Positions 44,532 through 54,931 of a DNA stretch of 64,000 nt are shown one piece after another. The stretch is taken from NCBI GenBank assembly GCA_026419775.2, contig JAOPGA020000191.1, forward strand, positions 1-64,000, read 5' to 3'. A model generated the notes under the pieces. That model searched no databases. It saw only the letters and a list, made by a program, of their open reading frames with translations, and was not told the origin of the DNA. The DNA comes from Acrasis kona. Its lineage: Eukaryota; Heterolobosea; Eutetramitea; Acrasida; Acrasidae. Each line of letters starts with the position of its first letter. The first letter of the stretch is position 1. Position numbers and translations under genes: made by a program.

Positions 44532-45885
44532 GTTTTTCAATTTATTCTTAGGGTGACCTTCTTCCTCCTTTTATTTACCGGATGCGCTGAAACTTCGGTA
44601 TTAATATAAAAACCGAAATATAATAAGAAGAATCTATAGATGAATTAGGGCGACTGGAGAATAACAGGAAAATATTAATCTTCCGTTTAAAATCTTACAA
44701 CGAGAACTTGTGAATAATGGGTCAAAACCCTGCAACTCTAGCATTGGTATATTCGTATGAAACTGTATGTTGTAATGGGAAACGAAGTTGTGTCAACCTT
44801 CATTGTCTGCAGTGATATCACAGTAGTATAGTATCATATAGAGATACCCAACACTGCGTACTGGTGGGAACAATCCACTTCAGTTATAGCTATTCTATTG
44901 TAATATAGTATAACAATAATTATTTTTATACCATTTTACAGTGAAAGAAGCTTTCTTATGACGGTACCCATACAAAAAACTAGGACCTCAATTTTTTAAT
45001 CACGGTAAGAATGTCGTACGCAGATAATTATGCGAAAAAATATTTTATGTTTTAAAAAAATATCCCACGTTCTGTACTGCAATAAAAAATAATGCACAAA
45101 CGCCAATCTTTTTGTTAAGGTGATCCTCTAATTCCGTAAACTTCTTGATTGAGCAATATGTACCCTTTAGTCTTGGTCCCAAGCACTTTATTTTAAGTTT
45201 TAACCCAGTAGGAGTGCGATTACATTTTCCTCTATGAGTACCATTTGATAAGTCTATCTTGTCCATTTACATTTTCCATCAGTTACCAATCAGATTCATC
45301 AAACAAGAGAAGTGATGGTAGGATTGTGTTGGAGAGGTCTGGAATTCTGCATTTGTCCACTCTCTGGTGCAAAATGCCAACCATGGAGGTTGGAGAAATG
45401 TTCAACCATGAAACACCTCCAGTGCACAGAGAAGAATAGAATTACGACAAAGAGGCATAAAAGCCACTCTTCCCCTAAAAAGAAGTTGCACAAGTTTAAT
45501 CCCTCAAATCTCCAGAAGCCTGCAGAGAATTTAAGGATATAAATTCTTGGATAAAAACTGGACATCGAGCGAATAATAATTGTATTTAAGCGAAATGAGG
45601 TAATATACAGTTTCCTTCAACCTTCTCAATTATGTAATGATGTATTACGATTGTTTCAAAGCGCTCAGCCGTTCTCGACTGACACATCATCTATGCTTGT
45701 CAATGGTGATTGCCATGATTCTGTCAAATCGATATCCCAATCATCTGCTTACAATTTAAAAGTCCAATAATAATTCATTGAACATTCAACCAAGTCGGTG
45801 ATTGTTCTCCCTCGCAGTTCTGAACAAGAAGACAACCATTGTTTTTTCACTAAATTTTTTAAAAGAAGAACAGCCTCAAGGAATA
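44532..45885. other. Gene-free interval
   Basis: About 1.35 kb. Small frames at 45045-45266 (minus) and 45315-45542 (plus, 75 codons, Lys/Cys-rich) have ordinary residue use but no recognised domain; the plus one could be a small gene. The final 100 bases may contain a 5' exon or promoter of the gene at 45886. Confidence 0.4.
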
Positions 45886-46899
45886 ATGACACCTAGCCAT
45901 ATTGATGATCTCGAAAGTAAACTAAATCAGGTACGCGCCCCTGAGAACAGGGAATGGACGTTTGAACGTCTAACACACAATAAAGAGAGCAGAATCTGCA
46001 TTGATAGCGTACATTTAGAGATAAAGACAAGAACAGATGCCGCTACGAGCATCCTGCCGGATAAACTGTACTCCTCCTTAAAGTACCAGTTCACACACAA
46101 CGTCAAAATAAAGTCAGAGGTAGAATCGTCAACCATTGACGACCAAGATATGCTATGCTGTAACATCAAAGTTGTTGACCCTGATACTGGTAAGGAGATA
46201 CTTAAAAACGATAAGCCCATGATCGCGGGTAGGTCAACTAGTATCATGCTGGCACGTGTAATTGGTGACAACAACTATAAGTGCAGGGTCAAACTTCAAT
46301 TCAATGATTGTTCGTATCATTATAAGAAAATGTTCTTTGCTATTAGGTGTGAATATTTCTTACCCAGGGATGCTAACCAACTTCTAGGCGTAGCCATTAG
46401 TGCTCCATTTCAAGTGTTCGCACGACGCACAAACCGAAAATCACCAAAATTAACTGGAACAAAGAGAAGTCATGCCACAGACTTTGATGAGTGCTTGGAT
46501 GATGAACTTGACGAGCCTTGTAGCAAACACATCAAAACAACACAACAATCTCCAGAACTGAAGGCATACTTGCGTGCATTTACAGAATTGATGGAATACA
46601 AGAACATTTTAGAACAGCAGGAGAAGAGACAAGCCATTGAGGTTTCGTTGAACAAATTAGAATTGTGTGACCAGAGTCCGAATCAAATCCGTGACATGTT
46701 TGATATGGCGAGTGACTGGCCTCAAAACAATTACTTGTTGGAAAGAAGTTATTCTCCATCCGATTCTGACACCAGCAGCAGCACGAGTTCACTTTCGGAG
46801 GAACAAGGCTCATTTGAAGGTGATGTTAACTGGGATACATTTATGACATTTGGACAAGACTTGGAGTCTAGTTCATATTCAACTGCAATCTTGTCTTGA
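45886..46899 (+). CDS. Possible Rel/p53-like DNA-binding protein
   Basis: 337 residues from ATG at 45886 (the open frame upstream to 45802 has no ATG, so a 5' exon is possible). Residues about 15-190 look like a beta-rich domain ending F-F-A-I-R-C-E-Y-F and S-A-P-F-Q-V-F-A-R-R. This resembles the end of Rel-type immunoglobulin-fold DNA-binding domains (S-P-x-F-x-V-x-S/A-R). Next comes a basic stretch (R-R-T-N-R-K) that may be a nuclear signal. A short helical region and an acidic, Ser-rich tail (about 280-337) follow, suitable for transcription activation. The assignment rests on this pattern only and is tentative. Confidence 0.6.
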   Translation: MTPSHIDDLESKLNQVRAPENREWTFERLTHNKESRICIDSVHLEIKTRTDAATSILPDKLYSSLKYQFTHNVKIKSEVESSTIDDQDMLCCNIKVVDPDTGKEILKNDKPMIAGRSTSIMLARVIGDNNYKCRVKLQFNDCSYHYKKMFFAIRCEYFLPRDANQLLGVAISAPFQVFARRTNRKSPKLTGTKRSHATDFDECLDDELDEPCSKHIKTTQQSPELKAYLRAFTELMEYKNILEQQEKRQAIEVSLNKLELCDQSPNQIRDMFDMASDWPQNNYLLERSYSPSDSDTSSSTSSLSEEQGSFEGDVNWDTFMTFGQDLESSSYSTAILS

Positions 46900-47173
46900 G
46901 CCACAAAAGAGTGATGTGTGTCGGAGGTCATTGGAGTGATGAGAGATTGTTGTTATTGTACAGTGGATAATAAACAGAATTTTAGTGTTGATAACATTGG
47001 TTGCTAAAACTTTTTTGCTGGTTTGATTGGAAGTGATGTGCGTCTTATCTTTGTAACAGCAACATGTGTAAAAAACAATGATGGACGCAACCACTCATAC
47101 ACAGAACAAATAAATAAATAAACATTATACAAAAGAACATTTTCATTTTACTGTACACATCTACGCCCACATC

Positions 47174-48190
47174 TTACGCGGTCGTAGTGCCAGTGTTCTC
47201 TTCCATTGGAGTATCCTCAACCTGTAACGCCCGACTTGTTGGTGCAGGTTTTGTATTCCTTAGTCTCTCCTTCTCCAAGAGTGTTTCCAAGCTTTGAATC
47301 TTCTTCTGTCCATCCGTAACAGTTACATGCATGTGCTCCTTCAATTGATTAACCACCATTCTGTAATGATTGACTTGACCAACAAGTTGCAAGTCTCTTT
47401 CCGATAATGCTTGTTTCAACATCTTTACTTCATTCACATTCTTGGTCTCCTTATCAGCGAGTTGTTGTATTAGTAATTCATTCATAAATCGTAGCTCTTG
47501 AGCCTCTTGTGTGCTCTTGAGAGTGCTTCTGCGGAGGAAGGCATCTGATTGTTCTTGTCTTTTAAGATCGTTTCTTAGTTCTGTGACTTCATCGAGTAGA
47601 CTTTCGTTACTTTCCTCTAACTTTTTCAACTTTTGTATGAGGGAACTGTTAGTGGTCTTTAGTGTGGAATTCGTCTTTTCTAGTACATTTTTCTCCTGCT
47701 TGTAAGACTCCACGTCTGTGTTTGAAGCGCCATAAAGTGTTGAGAAGTATGTTATGTTGCCCTCGGCGAGTTCAATCTTCTTGCCAAGATTGGTAATTGT
47801 ATTCAATTGTATCTCCAAGTTCTGGTTCTGTTGCATAATTATTGTCTCTAGTTCTGTGATCTTTTGTGCTTGTTCCTGGAGCTTTGTTTGTTGCTCAAGA
47901 AGTATGTTGGTAGAATCGCTTGTTGGGTTTGTGACTGGTGTGGCATCTTGGAATATGGTGAACTTTTGCTTGCTAATCTTTTGAGATTGTTTTGTGACAG
48001 GTACAACGTCGCTGATCTTCCTCTTCTTTCCAACCTGGATTGTTTGGGACCAGACTCCTTTGTTCTCCTTGTGTGGTGTTCCAGCTGATTTACTTCTGCT
48101 GTTCAAAGATTTGCTTGCCTTCAAAGAAGCCATGTTGAGTACATTCTCGTTCCCGTGCACATTAACGATGCCCAAAGGATGTCTGTTCAT
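47174..48190 (-). CDS. Nuclear-type coiled-coil protein of unknown function
   Basis: 338 residues from ATG at 48190. The first 85 residues are basic and Ser/Thr-rich, with K-K-R-K as a likely nuclear signal and short motifs (P-H-K-E-N-K) reminiscent of cell-cycle degrons (KEN box: K-E-N present). Residues about 95-310 are a near-continuous heptad coiled coil. The C-terminus is Thr/Glu-rich. The basic N-terminus, KEN motif and long coiled coil are typical of mitotic or kinetochore proteins, but no family is recognised. Confidence 0.7.
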   Translation of the reverse strand: MNRHPLGIVNVHGNENVLNMASLKASKSLNSRSKSAGTPHKENKGVWSQTIQVGKKRKISDVVPVTKQSQKISKQKFTIFQDATPVTNPTSDSTNILLEQQTKLQEQAQKITELETIIMQQNQNLEIQLNTITNLGKKIELAEGNITYFSTLYGASNTDVESYKQEKNVLEKTNSTLKTTNSSLIQKLKKLEESNESLLDEVTELRNDLKRQEQSDAFLRRSTLKSTQEAQELRFMNELLIQQLADKETKNVNEVKMLKQALSERDLQLVGQVNHYRMVVNQLKEHMHVTVTDGQKKIQSLETLLEKERLRNTKPAPTSRALQVEDTPMEENTGTTTA

Positions 48191-48360
48191 TTTGAAAGTA
48201 TCTTAATTTTAACGGATTGTCAACGGCGGCTTTTAATTCGATGCTTTGTAAGAATCAACTGCCAAAAAAAAAATTGTCAATCATGAGATTGATGAGCCTG
48301 TTGGGTTGAGTTCATATAATTGAACTATTTATAAAGTTACAATGATAAATTTAACATAAG

Positions 48361-49943
48361 ATGTCCAGCAAGGCAAAGAAGGCTACTGATGTCGATGGCT
48401 TCACGAAAGTACATCAAAAAAGCAAAAAGATGTTCTTCGCGCAACAAAAATTCTTGGAGAAGAAAGAGGAGGACGAATTAGATATGAAGTTGAAAGCATT
48501 GGGCCTTAGAAGGAAGCCACTTCCCAAAGATGGATCTTGCCTGTTTAGAGCCTGCGCTGAACAATTATTCCATACGCAGTACTACCACCAAACAGTGCGC
48601 AGTAAATGTGTCGACTACCTCCATGAAAATAAACCCTTCTTTGAGCACTATGTTGTCGAAATGCCCTTCAAAGACTACTGCAAATGGATGAGACACGAAA
48701 ATAGATGGGGCAGTCAGATCGAGCTAGAATGCATCGCACAAAAATTCAGATGTAACATTCTTGTTTATTCTGTTAGGGGTATCGAGGCCGAGCACAGCTA
48801 CAGCGGTAGCGAAAAGGTCCAAGCGCACCTAAGGTTATGTTTTCTTCACGGAAACCATTACGATGCAGTGTACGATGAAAAATTCTTCGACTCTGCCGCC
48901 TTTTGTCAAGAAATTGTATATAATGATATATTGAACAAGGGGTTGGGCATAGACATACCTTTGATAGCTAACGTTAGTAATGCTTGGAACATTGACACTG
49001 CGATAGCGAACAAAGGTATTTTCCGGAACGTCGAACACGAGTCGTGGCAGGACGAAGTCAAGTTGAGGCAGGAAAGAGACAACCAGTTGGCCATGTCACT
49101 AAACCAAACAAAAAAAAAGAAAAGGAACTCAACGTTGGGAGCAGCCAACAATTCCCTACTTTGAAGAAGGTTACCTCGCCGGTCGCAAGCGTACAAGAGC
49201 CGGTGGAAGCTGGTGTTGTCGAAGAGAAGGATCCAGAATCAAACGATACCAGTCAACCAGCTCCTGTATGGTCAAAACCTGTTGACTGGGCAACAAAGTT
49301 TTCGGAACCACCACCTGTGGAAGAGATTGTTCAAGAGGAAGCCAACCAAGATCAATTATCCGCACAACAAAAAGAAGATAAAGAACATCAATATAATTAC
49401 CAGTACGCAGATGTCCAACAAACGCATGATTTAACTGTCAACATTAAACCAACCGTAGATCGTGAAGAGCAGAACAAGGCTAATAAAAAGAAAAAGACCA
49501 ACAAAAAGACAGAAAAGAAGAAGGATGCGAAGCAAACGCAGAACACCACACAAGCAGCACCTTCTACTAACGTCACATCTCCGACCACTCAACAAAGTGT
49601 CACATCTACAGTCGCGCAACAAACAACTCCCGCACCAACATCAGCATGGGGAACCAAAAAGGAATGGATACCATCAACACCTGCACCCGTCCAGGAACAA
49701 ACACCACCAGCAGTCACAAACGAACCAATTGTCCAAAACGAAAAGAAGCCGCCACGCAAACTTAAAAAGAAGGACATAGACCAACAATTAAAAAATGATG
49801 AGGAATTGGCCAAAAAGCTTGCAGAACAACTTTCAGAAGATGAGAAGCCAAAAGAAGAACAGGACGAGTGGCATTCGGTACAAAAGAAGGAGATGCCAAA
49901 AAGGCCCAATCCACCAAAGTATCGTCACAAAGCACGGTTTTAA
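48361..49943 (+). CDS. OTU-domain deubiquitinase (OTUD4-like), with frame change at an A9 run
   Basis: The first frame (48361 onward) encodes an OTU cysteine protease domain at about residues 50-180: D-G-S-C-L-F-R-A with catalytic Asp and Cys, and G-N-H-Y-D-A-V-Y with the catalytic His. This is close to OTUD4/OTU1-type ubiquitin proteases. At nine A's (49110-49118) the frame must slip by -1 to continue in a Lys/Gln/Pro-rich tail with F-P-T-L and W-x-x-P-V-D-W motifs, ending at 49943. Without the shift the protein stops at 49164 after 267 residues. Either ribosomal or transcriptional slippage, or a homopolymer sequencing error, would explain it. The combined length is about 526 residues. Confidence 0.82.
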
Positions 49944-49994
49944 TAAATATTGCATTTGAAATAATAATTAATTAATAGTTTCTACATGTTTTTG

Positions 49995-50549
49995 TTAGTA
50001 GTCGTCTGAGTTCAGCATAATGTCTAAAAATTCCTTTTCGCTGATCATTCCATCTTGGTCTTTGTCAAATTCGTCTATCATTGCTTGGAGTTCGTCCTCA
50101 CTCATGGTCTCTCCAATTTCTCTTGCTATCTTCTTTAAATTTTTGAGGGAGATTTTACCTGTTTTATCCTCGTCAAACAAACTAAATGCTTTTCTGATTT
50201 CTTCTACTGGGTCCCTCTCTGATAGTTTCTTTGTCACTATTAAAGTTGAGTTGAAAACTAACGTTGGTAACTTACTAACATCCAAAAAATCTGATTTGGA
50301 AACTTGTCCACTCTCCTCGTTATCATAACTCTTCATCAATGATACAACCTCTTCTTTTTTAACCTCAAATCCTAAAGCTCTCATGGCTACCTTCATCTCG
50401 TGTGCGTCAATGAATCCATTTTTATCTTGGTCAAACAAATCAAAGGCTTCAGTGATCTCTTGTCTTTGTTCATCGTTAAGCTGGAAGGATGCTTGCTTCT
50501 TTGATCTGATTCCTCTATTTTGTACACTTGGATAGCTGTATTTGCTCAT
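49995..50549 (-). CDS. Centrin
   Basis: Exons 50549-50276 and 50236-49995 give 171 residues, the standard centrin length. A 39-nt in-frame intron (50237-50275, GTAAGT...ATAG) was found because the unspliced frame inserts 13 foreign residues. Removal gives [15 protein letters not shown], the centrin signature between EF-hands 2 and 3. Four EF-hands: the first (D-Q-D-K-N-G-F-I), third (D-E-D-K-T-G) and fourth (D-K-D-Q-D-G) keep calcium ligands. The second (D-N-E-E-S-G) is weaker. Centrins act at basal bodies and centrosomes, implying a flagellate or centriole-bearing stage. It shares a 106-bp divergent promoter region with the next gene. Confidence 0.95.
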   Translation of the reverse strand: MSKYSYPSVQNRGIRSKKQASFQLNDEQRQEITEAFDLFDQDKNGFIDAHEMKVAMRALGFEVKKEEVVSLMKSYDNEESGQVSKSDFLDVSKLPTLVFNSTLIVTKKLSERDPVEEIRKAFSLFDEDKTGKISLKNLKKIAREIGETMSEDELQAMIDEFDKDQDGMISEKEFLDIMLNSDDY

Positions 50550-50655
50550 TTTTAAAGTGATACAGTTGGAGAGGCCGCGCAATTTATTATCAACTTCGAC
50601 ATTAGCTTGGCTCAATTTTTAGTTGACATAGCTGAATATTCAGCGTAAACTTTGA

Positions 50656-51342
50656 ATGTCGACTTGGTCAAGACCATCAAGCGCAGGTGCTAGGAGACCT
50701 CCTTCACCTGCGAGACCCATTCAGCCTACGCGCGGTACAGTAACCTACACTCAAAACCTGCCAAAGAAGAAGAGAAGCGGTACTCCGACGAAAGCGTATG
50801 GAGATATAATTGGCCACACAAAGTTCAATTATGAAGATAGAAGCAAAACACAACGAAAATTGTCAGAAACACAAAGTATAAACGCTGAGAGTAAAATTGT
50901 TCCTGAAAAGATTCATCTTATTCGTCCACCAAATACAAGAGCATCCAATAGTTCAAGTGGGGATGTTATAATCAATCCTCCTTTAAATAGTGATTTTAGT
51001 CGGAAACGCTCCGTGACGACATCATCCAGTAATCTCGATCTCCTTCACTACGACACTTCAAGTAAAGGTAGTCCAGACTCTGCAAGGAGCCGTCCACAGA
51101 AGTTTAACTCGAATCTGGACCTACTCTCATACAACTCTGACCGTACATACAGCAACAACAATAGTCCCAGCAATTACAACAAAGCAAGACCACCATCTCC
51201 AATGCGCTCGAGAGAGGGTTTAGGATGTCGGAGTGCTTTGGACTTTACTGCACCCGAAGCTACAGAAACGAGAGTTAAACCAACCAATAGACCCACACTA
51301 GGCCGTTCATCATCTATAAGTGATGTGTTTCAGTGGTCATAA
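50656..51342 (+). CDS. Low-complexity Ser/Pro/Arg-rich protein, divergent partner of centrin
   Basis: 228 residues, no intron needed. The N-terminus is W-S-R-P-S-S-A-G-A-R-R-P-P-S-P. Many S-P/S-x-x-R sites and basic stretches follow, like microtubule-associated proteins. An eight-residue unit recurs (S-N-L-D-L-L-H-Y and S-N-L-D-L-L-S-Y). No folded domain or membrane segment. It starts 106 bases from the centrin start on the opposite strand, so shared regulation with a basal-body gene is plausible and it could be a ciliary or microtubule protein; that is inference. Confidence 0.72.
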   Translation: MSTWSRPSSAGARRPPSPARPIQPTRGTVTYTQNLPKKKRSGTPTKAYGDIIGHTKFNYEDRSKTQRKLSETQSINAESKIVPEKIHLIRPPNTRASNSSSGDVIINPPLNSDFSRKRSVTTSSSNLDLLHYDTSSKGSPDSARSRPQKFNSNLDLLSYNSDRTYSNNNSPSNYNKARPPSPMRSREGLGCRSALDFTAPEATETRVKPTNRPTLGRSSSISDVFQWS

Positions 51343-51391
51343 AATAAATAATGTAACATTTTAGAAAATTGTATTTTACACATATACAAAT

Positions 51392-53680
51392 TTATTCAAG
51401 AAACTCAATCTCATCAAAGTCGTCAAAAGTAATGTCCTCGTCGTCAAAAGCAACGTCCTCGTCATCAAAAGTAATGTCCTCGTCATCAATTAAAATTTCA
51501 ATCTCATCTTCCGGAACGTTTGGATTCTCGCTTGTCTTCTCATCGTCAAAGTCATCAATGTCATCAAAGTTGTCTCCAATCCCAATGTCTCCTTCAATTA
51601 TGACGTTATCCGTAGCTTGTGGATTATTAACGTCTTCATCGTTGTCTCCAATCCCAACGTCTGCTTCAACCGTGTCGTTATCCGTAGCTTGTGGTTTGGA
51701 AACTGCTTCGTCTTCATCATCCATTTCGGCTTGATCTCTCACATTCAGGTCACAACTATCATCACCTAAATCAAGTTTTCCTTTTTTGTATTTGGTCAAG
51801 ATGTCGCTTATTGGGTGTCTAGGATTAATGAGACCAATAAACGGAACAACATTTCCCATAAAGGCATCACGGTGGTGTCCATGATCTGCATAAAAGTCGT
51901 GGTCAAGACAGTTAAGCAGTTGAGATGACTTGGAGCTCTTTTCAATCTCGACGGAACGTATTTTCGGTGCTGTGATGGATTGAAAGCGGCTCCTTAAAGT
52001 GTTATTTTTATTATGGTGTTGATAACCTTTATTTGAAATTAAAAAGGAATACAAATAAAATCTTCTGTCATTGACGTCTTCGCCCGGCTGTGCGAACGTG
52101 TCAGCCATGCTCATGCTATCACTACATTTCTATTTATTGTAATAAAAATATTTTTCACAACATACCTGTAGAGCGTCCATGTCTTCGCCCATAAAGTTTA
52201 AATAGTTCTGAAAGAGGTAGTTTACTTGCGCGTCCTCTTGCGCATGTATTTTATCCAGTACATCACGTTCCAAGTTTCTCTCAAGTGTCCCGTCAGGATT
52301 TCTCTTTCCATGCAAGACTCTACCTGTGGCATGAAACAAATCTATAAAAGTATCTCTACTGGTATCATCATCATCATCACATTCATCATCTTCGTCATCG
52401 TCAGACTTTTTAAACATTTTAGTAGACTTGACTTTTTTTGGCTTTGGCTGTTTATGAGGATTATTGTGGAAAGTATGTGAGAGGTTCATCTTACCTTGAA
52501 ACTGGAAGGCAAACACACAAATTGAAGTTGTTGGATGGCATGTCTTAGATCACCATCTGCACTTGCACTAATCGCTTCAATGATGGAGCGGGATACTAAA
52601 CTGATTTTATTTAAACTTTTTTCTTTTTCATACACATTAGTTAATATCTTTTTAATACATGCCGTCGTCATTGGGTTGATGTCAATCTTGGTGACCTGAT
52701 GTGAGTTGACGAAACCTTTTGGATAGTTGGCCCAAATGTCCGCATGAACGGTACTAGATTTAAAAGTATGATGGATGATTATGAGTGGACTTCTAGCGGC
52801 GTTGTGGCGGGTGAGAAAATGTGTCAGAATGTCATGTCTTTCATTGTGCTGTGCTGACTTTGGTTTCGCAAATGGTAGCTCATCAATTACAACAAAAGTT
52901 TGGTTTGATCTTGGTGCTTCTTTTGATGTTAAGGAAAGTAACGAGTATCTAGTGGCTTGAGACATGAACTCCCTGAAATGACTCATTCTGGATTGATAGC
53001 CCTTGTTCTACGAAAAGATTAAAAATCATTAAAAATAAAAAATTTACTCTTTCACCCCACTCGTCACTTTGAACATCGTGTTGGTATTTGATGACATTGT
53101 AATTTTGAAGCAGTACATCGATCATGGTGGCTTTACCGGCGCCTGGTGGTCCAACTAACAAGAGTATTTGACCATCATTGTTACCTTGTACACTAGCGTT
53201 GATCCATGCGGAGACAGCTTTTACTTTGTTTTGATGAACTTTAATGTCTTGCCCCAATCGTGGGGAGTACTTGTTGCACCAAAGCTTGTTATCTGTTGGG
53301 TTTGTTTTGGTTTGTTTGTTTTTTTGCTTCGGTGTTGTTTTTGTTTTTCGTTTAACTAGAGGTTTGTTTCGAGAGATTTCAGAAAAGTCATTAGGTGAAT
53401 CATCGTCTACGACTATAAGTTCATTTTTCTATAAACATGTCATGATGAGAGCGTAGAAACTAATAACCTTGATAGGCGATTCATCATCGCTTTGAGTTAG
53501 TGCTTGTGATGATTGGCTACTGTGATTAAAGTCAATATCTGTATCTTGAGACGGACGGAGCTTTAGAGGCTTTTTTACAGCCTTCTTCTTCGGTTTTTTC
53601 TTTATATTTACTTCTATTTCTTCATCTGTATCACCTACGACTTTCCTTCTTGATGTGGGCTTTTTGTGCCATCCACTCAT
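51392..53680 (-). CDS. RAD17: RAD17 checkpoint clamp loader
   Basis: Five exons (53680-53468, 53428-53048, 53007-52495, 52447-52166, 52129-51392) with introns of 39, 40, 47 and 36 nt give about 708 residues. After a basic N-terminus comes L-W-C-N-K-Y-S-P-R-L, as in RAD17, then Walker A G-P-P-G-A-G-K-A-T (about 167) and Walker B V-V-I-D-E-L-P (about 235). F-I-D-L-F-H-A-T-G-R-V-L matches the RAD17 core. RAD17 with RFC2-5 loads the 9-1-1 clamp at damaged DNA. Walker A has Ala where Ser/Thr normally follows the Lys, which may weaken Mg-ATP binding. The last 100 residues are acidic repeats (D-D-E-D-I-T-F) encoded by near-identical DNA units at about 51424-51490. The TAA stop lies inside AATAAA. 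Confidence 0.9.
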
Positions 53681-53893
53681 TGTTTCTACTTTGATGTGGA
53701 ACTCAACCAACACGATCTTACAACAAGTAGAGCAAAGATAATATTTCGAACGTTTTTTACTTTTACTTCAATACTGGCTTGTATTATCTTGAAAATAATT
53801 CACTAAAGAACTCAACAATGATGTCTACTATTACAAAAGTCTTCTCAACTAAAAAAACTGTTAGAAAGTTAAAAAAGCGGCAATCACAATTTG

Positions 53894-54785
53894 ATGAGTG
53901 AGGACGACGGTTCTGACATTGAGGAAGTCAAAGATGCATCTGTTGAGGAGTCAGATATGTTCAAGCGTATTCTTAAGCAGCGTAAAAAAATACAGAGCAT
54001 GAGACAGAAGCACAATCAACTACTCATGTTACACAATGCTGACATAAGTAACCAAATTGAAAATGTGATGTTAACTCTATGTAGACAAAGTAGCTTCTCC
54101 GTACCTCCAATTGAACTCCAACATTCTAAATGCCTTCGTACTTTCTCTTGAGGACAAAGATGTTCTACTTGAGGAGCAAGTGCCTGCACATTGTATACCC
54201 ATCAGGGCAGATGTTAGAGAGTTTGATTGGGAGCAACTCGGATCGACAATTAAATTTGACTGCATCATGATGGATCCGCCGTGGCAACTTGCTTGTGCTA
54301 ACCCTACTCGTGGTGTGGCCATCGGATACTCACAGCTTATGGATCAAGACATTAAAAACATGGGCATCAAGCATATTCAAGATCATGGTTTTCTATTTAT
54401 TTGGGTCATTAATGCAAAATATAGCTTTGCTTTTGATCTATTTAAAGAATGGGGTTACGAATTTGTTGACGAGGTGTCATGGATCAAAAGGACGGTGAAT
54501 AGAAGGCTGGCCAAATCACATGGTTATTACCTCCAACATGCAAAGGAAACTTGTCTTGTTGGTGTTAAAAAACGCAAGATTGATGGAGTGGAGCAGGAAA
54601 TCGAATTCAACAAGGAGGTCAAGCTGAGCGACATTATTTTCAGTGAGAGGCGTGGACAGAGTCAAAAGCCAGAGGAGATTTATAAGCTTATTGAGCAGTT
54701 GGTACCCAATGGTAAATACTGTGAAGTGTTTGCAAGAAAGAATAATCTTCATGACTACTGGGTCTCTATTGGTAACGAATTGTGA
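53894..54785 (+). CDS. MT-A70 family N6-adenine methyltransferase, MTA1/AMT1-like
   Basis: Exons 53894-54100 and 54153-54785 (52-nt intron, GTACCT...TTG-AG) give about 279 residues. D-P-P-W, the catalytic motif, lies in I-M-M-D-P-P-W-Q-L-A-C. It is followed by N-P-T-R-G-V-A-I where METTL3/IME4 has N-L-P-Y-G-T-M. Later G-F-L-F-I-W-V and H-A-K-E-T-C-L-V-G-V are shared by the family. The modified loop is what I recall from the ciliate/algal/early-fungal MTA1/AMT1 subgroup, which methylates adenine in DNA. That sub-assignment needs a tree. The N-terminus is a charged helix without CCCH fingers. An upstream ATG (53818) opens a 28-codon frame whose TGA overlaps the ATG used here, so it may be an uORF or a 5' exon. 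Confidence 0.85.
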
Positions 54786-54931
54786 ATAAATTTGGAATCT
54801 GTTCAACAATAATTGATAAGTGCTATTCATTTGTTTTCAACATGTTTGCTTTGGTGACGCACGTAAATTGTTGTGTTCGTTGATCGATAATTACAAAATC
54901 AGTTGTTTTCATATGTTTTGAATACTAAAAA

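Noticed and set aside
45315-45542. 75-codon Lys/Cys-rich plus-strand frame as a gene
   Set aside because: No homology pattern, repeats or domain; left as a possibility in the interval note.
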